A DNA stretch of 45,792 nucleotides from Pseudolysinimonas_A sp039912695 (GCF_039912695.1 NZ_JBDSPJ010000003.1:1-45792), one strand, 5' to 3'. Shown: positions 8,072-16,126, counted from the stretch's first letter. The notes: generated by a model not told the origin, from the sequence alone. Translations and numbers: made by a program.

Positions 8072-9130
8072 TCAGCCTTCCTTGGGTGTTGCGGGCTTCG
8101 GGGTAGCGGCCTTCGGGGTTGCCGCAATGAAGAGGTCGTCGCCGAGCTGCTCGATGCGGTCGATCTGCAAGCGCCGGATGCCATCCATCGTCGGGATGCC
8201 GAGGTCGCCAACGGCGAGCATCGGGCCGCCGAGCAGCGCGGGGGAGAGATAGATGGCGTACTCATCGGCGAATCCCGCCGCGATGATCGCGCTCGCCAGG
8301 GTCGGTCCGCCCTCGACGTAGACCCGTCTCACGTCGATCTTCTGCAACTCGTTGAGGATCGCGGCGAGGTCGCGACTGTGGGTTTCGAGCACGCCGCGCG
8401 GGTGGGCGTGCAGTTTCGCCGTAGCCGGGATGGCGCGCTCACCGACGACGACGGGCAGCGGTTGGTGGGGCATCAGCTCGCCGGCATCGCCGCGTGCGGT
8501 CAGTGACGGGTCATCCGCGAGCACCGTGCCGGTGCCGACCAGGATCGCATCGCTCGCTTCGCGCTGCTCATGCACGAGTTGCCGCGCGGCGGCGCCGGTG
8601 ATCCATTGGCTCGAACCGTCGGCGGCGGCGGCGCGCCCATCAAGAGTCGACGCCCACTTCACCGTCACCCACGGGCGACCGCGCCGCATGACCTCAATCC
8701 AGGGGTGCAGCAGTGCCTCGCCCTCGGCTTCGAGGAGTCCGTGACCCACCGCGATACCGGCCTCGGCGAGACGTTGAGCGCCATGACCGGATGTCGCCCC
8801 CGGGTCTTTCACCGAATAGACGACCCTCTCGACGCCCGCTGCGATGAGCGCCACGGAGCACGGTCCGGTGCGACCGGTGTGGTTGCACGGCTCAAGGGTG
8901 ACGACGGCGGTGAGTCCGTGAGCATCCATCCCCTTCGGCAGTGCCGAGAGGGCGACAATCTCGGCGTGCGGAGTGCCGGCGCCGTGGTGCCATCCCTCCG
9001 CGACGATCGTGCCGTCGTGGTCGACCAGCACGCAGCCGACCTGAGGGTTGCCGCCGATGAGCGGTCCGCGGGTCGCGAGGTCGAAGGCACGGCGCATCGG
9101 CGCTTCGTACTGCTCGGTCTCGTTACTCAT
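8072..9130 (-). CDS. ribD: Bifunctional pyrimidine deaminase/reductase RibD
   Basis: Second and third enzymatic steps of riboflavin synthesis: deamination then NADPH-dependent side-chain reduction. The 352-residue protein has an N-terminal cytidine-deaminase fold (NPQVGCVLVDHDG, HAE in GTPHAEIVAL, and EPCNHTGRTGPC with zinc cysteines) and a C-terminal reductase domain (WVTVKWASTLDGRAA, AILVGTGTVLADDPSLTAR, VYVEGGPTLASAII). It ends in a short low-complexity tail, ATPKAATPKPATPKEG. ATG 9130 has a GAGG site about eight bases upstream. First gene of the operon, directly downstream of the FMN riboswitch. It is transcribed away from the DUF559 gene at 9498. Confidence 0.96.
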   Translation of the reverse strand: MSNETEQYEAPMRRAFDLATRGPLIGGNPQVGCVLVDHDGTIVAEGWHHGAGTPHAEIVALSALPKGMDAHGLTAVVTLEPCNHTGRTGPCSVALIAAGVERVVYSVKDPGATSGHGAQRLAEAGIAVGHGLLEAEGEALLHPWIEVMRRGRPWVTVKWASTLDGRAAAADGSSQWITGAAARQLVHEQREASDAILVGTGTVLADDPSLTARGDAGELMPHQPLPVVVGERAIPATAKLHAHPRGVLETHSRDLAAILNELQKIDVRRVYVEGGPTLASAIIAAGFADEYAIYLSPALLGGPMLAVGDLGIPTMDGIRRLQIDRIEQLGDDLFIAATPKAATPKPATPKEG

Positions 9131-9201
9131 CCGTCTACCTCGGTCTCAGCCGGGGACGTGAGGGTCGCGCAACCGTCGCTGCTCGCGCAGGCAACGGCGG
9201 C

Positions 9202-9331
9202 GTGCATCCTCCCATCCGGACTTTAACCGTCGGTCCCGGAATTCCACCAGGTCAGCTTCCCCGGGCCTTGTGGGCCGAAGAAGTTCGCGGACTATCACCG
9301 CCGGCGCGGAATTTCACCGCCCCCGGAGCAC
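9202..9331 (-). ncRNA. FMN riboswitch (RFN element)
   Basis: Read on the minus strand, the leader of ribD contains the conserved RFN blocks in order: GTGCTCCGGGGGCGGTGAAA, CCGCGCCGGCGGTGATAGTC, GAAGCTGACCTGGTGGAATT and ACCGACGGTTAAAGTCCGGA followed by GGGAGGATGCAC. The ends pair (GTGCTCC with GGAGGATGCAC) to form P1. It should bind FMN and reduce expression of the rib operon when flavin is plentiful. About 70 bases separate it from the ribD start; no clear terminator with a T run is seen there, so control at translation initiation or by Rho is more likely. Confidence 0.95.
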
Positions 9332-9346
9332 GTGCTTCGTATCACC

Positions 9347-9352
9347 AGGGTA
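9347..9352 (-). promoter_or_regulatory. Possible -10 box (TACCCT) of the rib operon
   Basis: TACCCT on the minus strand lies about 15 bases before the riboswitch P1 stem, as expected for a transcript starting near 9340. The -35 region is poor, so this is tentative. Confidence 0.4.
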
Positions 9353-9401
9353 CAACTGCACGCCTGGGCCTCACATTCCCGAGTCCTCCCGTGAGGGCAA
9401 C

Positions 9402-9476
9402 TCGCAGGATTCAGGCCGAACCGTGGAATTCGGGATGTTTCCGCCCGACTTTCGGATGTCCTCCTGAATCTTGTGA
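9402..9476 (+). repeat. Palindromic element A1, upstream of nuclease gene 1
   Basis: An imperfect inverted repeat. The left arm TCGCAGGATTCAGGCCGA (9402-9419) matches the reverse complement of the right arm (9459-9476) at 14 of 18 positions, with core GGATTCAGG/CCTGAATC. The left part GATTCAGGCCGAACCGTGG is repeated in element A2 at the end of the next gene (GATTCAGGCCGGATCGTGG), and the right edge CCTGAATCTTGTG matches CCTGAATCTCGTG there. It ends 21 bases before the gene start. Confidence 0.75.
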
Positions 9477-9497
9477 CCTGACATCCATCCCCAACCC

Positions 9498-10406
9498 GTG
9501 CCCACGGTCGATGTGGGGTCGCCGCGGGCGGTCAGGGTCGGGGAAATGACCCACGTGACTCGTCGGCAACTGCTCACCCGGGGTTGGACGGATGGCCGGA
9601 TTCGGGCCGCCGTCGGTCGAGGCGATCTCGTCCGGATCAGGCCCGGCCACTTCGCCGAGTCGTCGCTCGACATCCCGACGGTTCGGGCAATCCGGGTAGG
9701 CGGGCGGCTTGCGTGTGTGTCGGCGCTACGGCATCACGGAATCTGGGTGCTCGACGGCGACCAGATCCACGTGCACGTGGCGGGCAACGCCGCACGACTG
9801 CGCACCGATGGCCTCAACGCCCGCGTGCACTGGCGGCCGTTGGTCGAGCCGACGGCATCCGATTCGGTGGGAGTGGTCGACGCTCTGATTCAGGCGAGTG
9901 GATGCCTCCCCCACCGCGAGTGGATCGCCAGTGTCGACAGTGCCATCCATCTGGGGCTGCTGACGGCATCCGGACTTGCCGCAATTTCGCGGAGTCTGCC
10001 GAAGCGGTTGCGGAAGACACTCCGACTCGTCGACGGGCGGGCCGAATCCGGGCTGGAGTCGATCGAGCGTGTCATCGCGGTCGAACTGGGGTTCCGCGTG
10101 CGTCCGCAAGTGCGGTTCGCGGGAGTCGGACGCGTGGATCTCGTTGTGGAGAACTGGGTCGTCATCGAAACCGACGGCACCGCGTTCCACGACGTGAGTC
10201 TCGCGCCACGCGACCGATCGCGGGATGCGCGGCTTGCCGCCGCGGGTCGCACGGTCCTTCGACCGGGTTACTCCCTCGTCGTGTACGACCAACCGGCCGT
10301 CGCCCGCCAACTGATCGGGGCGGTCGCCAGCCACCGGCGGATACAAGATTCAGGCCGGATCGTGGCTCGGGCCCGAAAGCGGGCCGAAAAACTCGGTCTG
10401 GCCTGA
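9498..10406 (+). CDS. AbiEi-like HTH / DUF559 nuclease-type protein (copy 1)
   Basis: A 302-residue protein with two parts. The N-terminal 50 residues (MTHVTRRQLLTRGWTDGRIR..GRGDLVRIRPGHFA) are the winged-helix 'AbiEi antitoxin N-terminal' type. The C-terminal 100 residues carry the DUF559/Vsr-like PD-(D/E)XK pattern: VGRVDLVVENWVVIETDGTAFHD, then RDRSRDARLAAAGRTVLRPGY, with candidate catalytic D, ExD and H residues. A middle region (SALRHHGIWVLDGDQIHVHV) is typical of this actinobacterial family. No partner toxin gene adjoins, so a classical AbiE pair is unlikely. GTG 9498 gives an N terminus of similar length to copy 2 at 33533; ATG 9546 is the alternative. The last 21 residues and the stop codon are encoded within palindrome A2. 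Activity and role are unknown. Confidence 0.75.
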   Translation: MPTVDVGSPRAVRVGEMTHVTRRQLLTRGWTDGRIRAAVGRGDLVRIRPGHFAESSLDIPTVRAIRVGGRLACVSALRHHGIWVLDGDQIHVHVAGNAARLRTDGLNARVHWRPLVEPTASDSVGVVDALIQASGCLPHREWIASVDSAIHLGLLTASGLAAISRSLPKRLRKTLRLVDGRAESGLESIERVIAVELGFRVRPQVRFAGVGRVDLVVENWVVIETDGTAFHDVSLAPRDRSRDARLAAAGRTVLRPGYSLVVYDQPAVARQLIGAVASHRRIQDSGRIVARARKRAEKLGLA

Positions 10407-10415
10407 ATCTCGTGA
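10342..10415 (+). repeat. Palindromic element A2, overlapping the end of nuclease gene 1
   Basis: Inverted repeat with left arm CAAGATTCAGGCCGGA (10344-10359) and right arm TCTGGCCTGAATCTCG (10397-10412), 14 of 16 positions complementary. An inner stem is formed by GGGCCCG and CGGGCC around GAAAG. It shares both edges with A1 in the same orientation. The left part is translated as the C terminus of the nuclease-type gene and the stop codon TGA (10404-10406) lies in the right-arm core CCTGAA. Confidence 0.78.
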
Positions 10416-10464
10416 GTTCCCGGAGGTGGTGCGGCCGAGTTGACGGGCAGGGGGGATGCGGGAC

Positions 10465-10525
10465 GTGCAGACCGAGTGGGGTGCAGACCGAGGGGGTGCA
10501 GACCGAGGGGGTGCAGAGCGAGAGG
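10465..10525 (+). repeat. Four tandem copies of a 15-16 base unit
   Basis: GTGCAGACCGAG occurs at 10465, 10481 and 10496, with a variant GTGCAGAGCGAG at 10511; units are 16, 15 and 15 bases. It lies in the 178-base gap between the convergent nuclease-type gene and trpS. It may bind a protein or be simple expansion. The rest of the gap is G-rich and contains GTCGTCT (10541) pairing with AGACGAC (10572), a possible end structure for trpS. Confidence 0.8.
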
Positions 10526-10584
10526 TGGGAATGGGGTGGGGTCGTCTGGGAAAGACGGAGGGGTCTCGGGGAGACGACGGTGGA

Positions 10585-11589
10585 TCAGCGGCGCGGGAGG
10601 AACCCGACGCGGTCGTAGACCTTCTTCAAAGTCTCGGATGCGATCGCCTCGGCCCGGTCGGCATTCCCGGCCAGCACCCGGTCGAGTTCGGCCGGATCGG
10701 CGAGCAACTCGAGCGCCGCCGCCCGCACCGGTTCGAAGGCGGCGACCACGGCATCCGCGGTCTCGGCCTTCAGGTCGCCGTACCCGCGGCCCGCGAACGA
10801 GTCGACGAGCGCGGGGATCGGCGAGCCGCCGAGCACCGACAGGATCGTCAGCAGGTTGGACACTCCCGGCTTCTCGACCGGGTCGAACAGGATGTCGCGG
10901 GACGTGTCGGTGACGGCCGAACGGATCTTCTTCGCGTTCACCGACGGGTCGTCGAGCAACCACAGGATTCCCTGCGGCGATTCCCCCGACTTCGACATCT
11001 TCGACCCGGGGTTCTGCAGATCGTAAATCTTCGCGGTTTCGGGCAGGATGCGGGCTTCGGGCAGCACGAAGGTGTCGCCGAACCGGGTGTTGAAACGGTG
11101 GCCGAGGTCGCGCGTCAGTTCGATGTGCTGGCGCTGGTCTTCGCCGACCGGCACGATTTCGGCGTCGTAGAGCAGGATGTCGGCCGCCTGCAGAACCGGG
11201 TAGGTGAAGAGCCCGACCGAGGCAGCATCCGAGCCCTGCTTCGAGGACTTGTCTTTGAACTGCGTCATGCGGCTCGCCTCACCGAACCCAGTGAGGGTGT
11301 TGAGCACCCAGGCGAGTTGCGCGTGCTCGGGCACGTGCGACTGCACGAACAGAATGCTGGATGCCGGGTCGATTCCGGCGGCGATGTACTGGGCCGCGGT
11401 GCGGCGGGTTGCTTCGCGCAGAGCCGCCGGATCTTGCGGAACCGTGATCGCGTGCAGATCGACGACGCAGTAGACGGTGTCGTACTCGACCTGCAGGTCG
11501 CGCCACTGCATGAGCGCGCCGATGTAGTTGCCGGCGTGCAGGGATTCAGCAGAAGGCTGCATCCCCGAGAAGAGGCGGGGCTTCGACAT
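10585..11589 (-). CDS. trpS: Tryptophanyl-tRNA synthetase
   Basis: Charges tRNA-Trp; class I synthetase of 334 residues, the standard bacterial length. The HIGH-equivalent is in PSAESLHAGNYIGALMQW and the KMSKS loop is intact (NPGSKMSKSGESPQG). Other family marks are FVQSHVPEHAQLAWVLN, GLFTYPVLQAADILLY and VPVGEDQRQHIELTRDLG, which recognises tryptophan and ATP. ATG 11589 follows the xth stop by 16 bases with an AGGACC ribosome site. Probably read from the same transcript as xth. Confidence 0.97.
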   Translation of the reverse strand: MSKPRLFSGMQPSAESLHAGNYIGALMQWRDLQVEYDTVYCVVDLHAITVPQDPAALREATRRTAAQYIAAGIDPASSILFVQSHVPEHAQLAWVLNTLTGFGEASRMTQFKDKSSKQGSDAASVGLFTYPVLQAADILLYDAEIVPVGEDQRQHIELTRDLGHRFNTRFGDTFVLPEARILPETAKIYDLQNPGSKMSKSGESPQGILWLLDDPSVNAKKIRSAVTDTSRDILFDPVEKPGVSNLLTILSVLGGSPIPALVDSFAGRGYGDLKAETADAVVAAFEPVRAAALELLADPAELDRVLAGNADRAEAIASETLKKVYDRVGFLPRR

Positions 11590-11605
11590 GTGAGGTCCTA
11601 ACGAA

Positions 11606-12442
11606 TCAGAGCTGGTAATCGACGACGAGGGGAGCGTGGTCCGACCATCGCTCGTCCCACGCCGCTGCTCTATCGACCTTCACATCCACGACTTTAGCCG
11701 CAAGCTCGAGCGTCGCCGCCTGGTAGTCGATGCGCCAACCGGAGTCGTTGTCGAACGCTTTGCCCATGTTCGACCACCAGGTGTACGGCCCGTCGACCTC
11801 GCCCGCGAACCGGCGGCCGACATCCACGAATCCGAGGCCCGCCCCGTTGTTGTAGGAGGGGTCGCTCTCCGCCCCGAAGATCTTGTCGAAGTAGGCGCGC
11901 TCCTCGGGCAGGAAGCCGGACTTCTTGACGTTGCCCTTCCAGTTGCGGATGTCGAGGGTGCGGTGCCCGACGTTGAGGTCGCCCAGGACGACGGCGAGCG
12001 GGTTGTGGGCCTTCAGAAGTGGCAGGTGCACGAGCATCCCGTCGAGGAATTTCCACTTCTCGTCCTGCTTCGGCGTACCGAATACCCCCGAAGGGACGTA
12101 AGACGAGACGACGGTGACGAGGGTGCCGTCGACGTCGTAGTCAGCTTCGAGCCAGCGTCCGGCGGTGTCGAAGTCGTCCGCACCGAACGTCACGCGGTGC
12201 ACGGTGGCAGCTCGGCGCGAGGCAATCGCCACCCCGGCACGACCCTTCGCCGTGGCGGGGTCGTGGAGGATGTGCCACTCGTCGCCCAGCAGCTCTTCGA
12301 GATGCGAGGTCTCTGCACGAACTTCTTGCAGGGCGAGGATGTCGACGTCCCGCCCGCCGAGCCAGTCGCCCATGCCCTTGCGGAACGACGCTCGCACCCC
12401 GTTGACGTTGACGCTGGCGATGCGGAGCGGCTTCGAGGTCAC
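11606..12442 (-). CDS. xth: Exodeoxyribonuclease III, AP endonuclease
   Basis: DNA repair nuclease cutting at abasic sites and degrading 3' ends. The 278-residue product has the EEP fold: RIASVNVNGVRASFRKG with the metal Asn, DILALQEVRAE with the metal Glu, VVSSYVPSG, the catalytic VVLGDLNVGH, and the C-terminal WRIDYQAA and WSDHAPLVVDY with the catalytic Asp-His. GTG 12442 lies six bases after TAGCGT, whose first three bases are the stop codon of the BrkB-family gene, so it can be transcribed leaderless within the run of genes. Confidence 0.95.
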   Translation of the reverse strand: MTSKPLRIASVNVNGVRASFRKGMGDWLGGRDVDILALQEVRAETSHLEELLGDEWHILHDPATAKGRAGVAIASRRAATVHRVTFGADDFDTAGRWLEADYDVDGTLVTVVSSYVPSGVFGTPKQDEKWKFLDGMLVHLPLLKAHNPLAVVLGDLNVGHRTLDIRNWKGNVKKSGFLPEERAYFDKIFGAESDPSYNNGAGLGFVDVGRRFAGEVDGPYTWWSNMGKAFDNDSGWRIDYQAATLELAAKVVDVKVDRAAAWDERWSDHAPLVVDYQL

Positions 12443-12448
12443 TCCGCA

Positions 12449-12454
12449 ACGCTA
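12449..12454 (-). promoter_or_regulatory. -10 box TAGCGT, leaderless type, inside a stop codon
   Basis: TAGCGT ends six bases before the xth GTG. Its TAG is the stop of the upstream BrkB-family gene. Confidence 0.5.
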
Positions 12455-13507
12455 GCGGCGACCACTGTCTCGGGGAGAGCCGCGGCGACCACCGTCGCGG
12501 GCGGCGCCGCGGCGAGCGAACAACCGCGCCCAGAATCCGCGCTTCGGCTCGGGCGGGGGCTCGTGGGCTTGGACGAGCGCACGGGCGCGCTCGAGCCGAG
12601 CGGCGGCGACCTTCTCGTCGATGACGATGCCGGCATCCTCGACGCTGACCGCCATCCACGTTGCGCTCACCAGCACGATCTGGCTGAAGAAGTTGTAGTA
12701 GATCAGCAGGCCGGCGATGACGGCGAAGGACGCAATCAGCGGGTTGTTCTTGGCGCCCCCCAACAGCAGACCGCCGATGACGGTGAGCGCGGCGACCCCG
12801 ATCGCGCCGAACAGAACCCCGTTGCGCAGGATCCGCAGCGGAACGCGCACGCGGGCGAGCACCCGGTACAGGCCCGCGAGCGCGACGGCGTAGACGATCA
12901 CGGCGATCAGCAGGGTGACGGCTCGGCTCGCGATGATTCCGATGACCGAGTCGACGTCGACTCCGATCCAAGCCAGCGCCTGCTCGGTGAGGCTCGAGCC
13001 GGCGAACGACAGCACTGCGGCGATCAGGAGCAACGTGGCGAACGCGAGCCCGAGTGCGAGGTCGATGAGTTTCAACAGGAACACGTTGGTCGGCGCCGCG
13101 GGCAGATCGAACATAACGCGCACAGCATCCCGCGCCGAAGCGAGCCAGCCCAGAGCGGTGAAGAGCAGGCCGAGAATGGCGACGATGCCGGAAAGGCTGA
13201 ACGCGAACCCAGCCGTCAGGATGGCGGGGTCGATCGCACCAGATCCGGTGCCGTCGTCGATCAGTCCTGGCACTGAGTTGGCCAGGAAGCCGAGGATCGC
13301 CGCCTGCAACCGGGTGTCGCTGCTCACGACGAGTCCGGCGACCGAGAATGCCACCCAGAGCGCTGCGAAGACCGCGAAGAGTGCTTGGTACGCGAGGCCG
13401 CTCGCCAGGATGGGACCGCGATCCTGGGCGTAACGGGTGAACACGCGAATCGCCTTCAGCCGCTGAATCCATGCGACGACGGCCTGGGTGCGATCGGCCG
13501 GGGACAT
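12452..13507 (-). CDS. YihY/BrkB family membrane protein
   Basis: A 351-residue integral membrane protein of the YihY/virulence factor BrkB family; often mis-named ribonuclease BN, real function unclear. Family features: LASGLAYQALFAVFAALWVAFSV near the N terminus, about six helices, and NVFLLKLIDLALGLAFATLL. It ends in a long Arg/Gly-rich cytoplasmic tail (FWARLFARRGAARDGGRRGS). ATG 13507 is preferred over GTG 13513, because TAAGGT ends six bases before the ATG and would directly abut the GTG. It lies 38 bases after sdhB, in the same direction. Confidence 0.85.
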   Translation of the reverse strand: MSPADRTQAVVAWIQRLKAIRVFTRYAQDRGPILASGLAYQALFAVFAALWVAFSVAGLVVSSDTRLQAAILGFLANSVPGLIDDGTGSGAIDPAILTAGFAFSLSGIVAILGLLFTALGWLASARDAVRVMFDLPAAPTNVFLLKLIDLALGLAFATLLLIAAVLSFAGSSLTEQALAWIGVDVDSVIGIIASRAVTLLIAVIVYAVALAGLYRVLARVRVPLRILRNGVLFGAIGVAALTVIGGLLLGGAKNNPLIASFAVIAGLLIYYNFFSQIVLVSATWMAVSVEDAGIVIDEKVAAARLERARALVQAHEPPPEPKRGFWARLFARRGAARDGGRRGSPRDSGRR

Positions 13508-13513
13508 GTTCAC

Positions 13514-13519
13514 ACCTTA
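13514..13519 (-). promoter_or_regulatory. -10 box TAAGGT, leaderless type
   Basis: TAAGGT is followed by GTGAAC and then ATG 13507. The spacing supports that ATG as the start of the BrkB-family gene. Confidence 0.5.
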
Positions 13520-13545
13520 GGAAACTTCGGCAGGGCGTTCCGGCG

Positions 13546-14328
13546 TTAGACGACAGTCAGGTCGAGCATCGGGATGTCGGGGCGCCCGCGCAGGACGGCC
13601 TGCTTGACCTCGGCGATCGCCTTCGTGACCTCGATGCCGCGTGGGCATGCCTCGGAACAGTTGAAGGTCGTGCGGCAGCGCCACACTCCCTCTTTGTCGT
13701 TGAGGATGTCGAGGCGCACCTTCGCGCCCTCGTCGCGGCTGTCGAAGATGAACCGGTGTGCGTTGACGATGGCGGCCGGACCGAAGTACTGGCCGTCTGT
13801 CCAGAACACCGGGCACGACGAGGTGCACGCGGCGCACAGGATGCACTTGGTGGTGTCGTCGAAAATCGCACGCTGGGCGACCGACTGGATGCGCTCCTTG
13901 TCGGGCTTGTCGTTCGCGATCAGGAACGGCTGGATGGCGCGGTACGACTCGAAGAACGGCTCCATGTCGACGATGAGGTCCTTCTCGAGCGGAAGGCCCT
14001 TGATCGCCTCGACGTAGATCGGCTGGCTGATGTCGAGATCTTTGATCAGGGTCTTGCACGCCAAGCGGTTGCGACCGTTGATGCGCATGGCATCCGATCC
14101 ACAGATGCCGTGTGCGCACGAGCGGCGGAACGACAGCGAGCCGTCCTGCTCCCACTTGATCTGGTGCAGGGCATCGAGCACGCGGTCGGTCGGGTACATC
14201 TGCACGTCGTAGTCGACCCAGCGCGGCTCGTCATCCACCTCGGGGTCGAAGCGACGGATGATCAGCGTGACCGTGAATGCGGCGATGCCGGCTTCCTGTG
14301 ACGGGTTGCCGGGCTCTGAGGGCTCCAA
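13546..14328 (-). CDS. sdhB: Succinate dehydrogenase iron-sulfur subunit
   Basis: Carries electrons from the flavoprotein to the membrane quinone site. Three iron-sulfur cluster motifs are present: the plant-ferredoxin type SCAHGICGSDAMRINGRNRLAC, then CILCAACTSSCP and CRTTFNCSEACP. No ATG or GTG is available between the sdhA stop and the conserved VTLIIRRFDPEVDDE; TTG 14328, one base after the sdhA stop and with GGAAG seven bases upstream, gives a 260-residue protein with a leader of about 20 residues as in relatives. The longer open frame upstream is a shadow of sdhA. Confidence 0.95.
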   Translation of the reverse strand: MEPSEPGNPSQEAGIAAFTVTLIIRRFDPEVDDEPRWVDYDVQMYPTDRVLDALHQIKWEQDGSLSFRRSCAHGICGSDAMRINGRNRLACKTLIKDLDISQPIYVEAIKGLPLEKDLIVDMEPFFESYRAIQPFLIANDKPDKERIQSVAQRAIFDDTTKCILCAACTSSCPVFWTDGQYFGPAAIVNAHRFIFDSRDEGAKVRLDILNDKEGVWRCRTTFNCSEACPRGIEVTKAIAEVKQAVLRGRPDIPMLDLTVV

Positions 14329-14329
14329 T

Positions 14330-16126
14330 TCAGTACTTCCGTTCCATCGGCTGGTAATTCGTGATGACGACTGGCTTCCAGCCGAGCGAAATGTGGTCGG
14401 CAGCATCCGCCGAATGCGGGTCGCCGGTGAGGTACGCCATCGTGTGCTTGAGGTAGTTGGCGTCATCCCGCTTCGGGTAGTCGTCACGCATGTGGCCGCC
14501 GCGACTCTCTTTGCGGTTGCGCGCCGAGAAGACCACGACTTCGGCCAGGTCGAGCAGGAAGCCGAGTTCGATCGCCTCGAGAAGGTCGGTGTTGAACCGG
14601 CGACCCTTGTCTTGGATCGACACGTTGAGGTAGCGCTCGCGGAGGGTATGGATGGTCTGGGTCACCTTGGCGAGGGACTCGTCGGTGCGAAACACCTGGG
14701 CGTTTCGATCCATCTCGTCTTGCAGTTCTTTGCGCAGGTGCGCAATGCGCTCGGTGCCGGTGGAGTTCTTCATCTGATCGATGAGGCCCTGCACGAACTT
14801 CGCGGGGTTCTCGGGAAGTGGCGTCCAGTCGGCGGTCTTGGCGTACTCGACCGCGTTGTTGCCAGCCCGCTTTCCGAACACGTTGATGTCGAGCAGCGAG
14901 TTGGTGCCGAGTCGGTTGGAGCCGTGCACCGAAACGCACGCGCACTCCCCGGCGGCGTAGAGGCCCGGCACGATGGTGTCGTTGTCGCGCAGAACTTCGG
15001 CCTTGACGTTGGTCGGGATGCCGCCCATCGCGTAGTGCGCGGTCGGCATCACCGGCACCGGAGTTGTGACCGGATCGACGCCGAGGTAGGTGCGCGCGAA
15101 CTCGGTGATGTCGGGCAGTTTGGTCTCGAGCACTTCGGCGCCGAGGTGGGTGCAGTCCAGCAGCACGTAGTCCTTGTGGGGTCCGGCGCCGCGACCTTCG
15201 GCGACCTCCTGCACCATGCAGCGACTCACGATGTCGCGGGGTGCCAGGTCTTTGATGGTGGGGGCGTAGCGCTCCATGAAGCGCTCGCCGGATGCGTTGC
15301 GCAGGATGGCGCCCTCACCGCGCGCACCTTCGGTGAGCAGGATGCCGAGCCCGGCCAGTCCGGTCGGGTGGAACTGGAAGAACTCCATGTCTTCCAGCGG
15401 AAGACCCTTGCGCCAAATGATGCCAACGCCGTCGCCGGTGAGGGTGTGCGCGTTCGAGGTGGTTTTGTAGATTTTGCCGAAGCCGCCGGTGGCGAAAATG
15501 ATCGCCTTCGCCTGGAAGACGTGGATCTCGCCGGTGCGGAGCTCGTACGAAACGACACCCGACGGCTGCTGCACTCCGTCGACCTCGGTCATGACGACAT
15601 CCAGCGCGTAGTACTCGTTGTAAAACTCGACGCCGAGTTTCACGCAGTTCTGAAAGAGCGTCTGCAAAATCATGTGGCCGGTTCGGTCGGCGGCGTAGCA
15701 GGCCCGGCGTACCGGTGCCTTGCCGTGATCGCGGGTGTGTCCGCCGAAGCGCCGCTGGTCGATCTTGCCGTCCGGCGTGCGGTTGAACGGCAGACCCATG
15801 TTCTCGAGATCGAGAACAGCGTCGATCGCCTCTTTCGCGAGGATCTCGGCGGCATCCTGGTCGACCAGGTAGTCACCGCCCTTCACAGTGTCGAAGGTGT
15901 GCCACTCCCAGTTGTCTTCTTCGACGTTGGCGAGAGCCGCCGCCATCCCGCCCTGAGCGGCACCGGTGTGCGACCTGGTCGGGTAGAGCTTGGTGATCAC
16001 CGCGGTGCGAGCCTTCGGCCCCGCCTCGATCGCCGCGCGCATCCCGGCCCCACCCGCTCCCACAATGACGACGTCGTAACGGTGGTAATGCACGCCATCG
16101 ATGACGTCACCATCTTCGAATTCCAT
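14330..16126 (-). CDS. sdhA: Succinate dehydrogenase flavoprotein subunit
   Basis: Oxidises succinate to fumarate in the citric acid cycle; 598 residues. The FAD-binding VVIVGAGGAGMRAA is at 19-32 and the covalent flavin histidine is H53 in RSHTGAAQGG. Active-site motifs FFQFHPTGLAGLG, LLTEGARGEGA and the capping-domain SRCMVQEV are intact, as is the late FAD segment ECACVSVHGSNRLGTNSLLD. ATG 16126 has a GAAGG site upstream. It sits between sdhD and sdhB in the order C-D-A-B. Confidence 0.97.
   Translation of the reverse strand: MEFEDGDVIDGVHYHRYDVVIVGAGGAGMRAAIEAGPKARTAVITKLYPTRSHTGAAQGGMAAALANVEEDNWEWHTFDTVKGGDYLVDQDAAEILAKEAIDAVLDLENMGLPFNRTPDGKIDQRRFGGHTRDHGKAPVRRACYAADRTGHMILQTLFQNCVKLGVEFYNEYYALDVVMTEVDGVQQPSGVVSYELRTGEIHVFQAKAIIFATGGFGKIYKTTSNAHTLTGDGVGIIWRKGLPLEDMEFFQFHPTGLAGLGILLTEGARGEGAILRNASGERFMERYAPTIKDLAPRDIVSRCMVQEVAEGRGAGPHKDYVLLDCTHLGAEVLETKLPDITEFARTYLGVDPVTTPVPVMPTAHYAMGGIPTNVKAEVLRDNDTIVPGLYAAGECACVSVHGSNRLGTNSLLDINVFGKRAGNNAVEYAKTADWTPLPENPAKFVQGLIDQMKNSTGTERIAHLRKELQDEMDRNAQVFRTDESLAKVTQTIHTLRERYLNVSIQDKGRRFNTDLLEAIELGFLLDLAEVVVFSARNRKESRGGHMRDDYPKRDDANYLKHTMAYLTGDPHSADAADHISLGWKPVVITNYQPMERKY

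Noticed and set aside
9498..10406. Classical AbiE type IV toxin-antitoxin pair.
   Set aside because: Only the AbiEi-type N domain is present, fused to a DUF559 region; no AbiEii nucleotidyltransferase gene adjoins either copy.
11636..13276. 546-codon plus-strand frame over xth and the BrkB-family gene.
   Set aside because: Antisense to two well-supported genes; composition is charged and repetitive with no family features.
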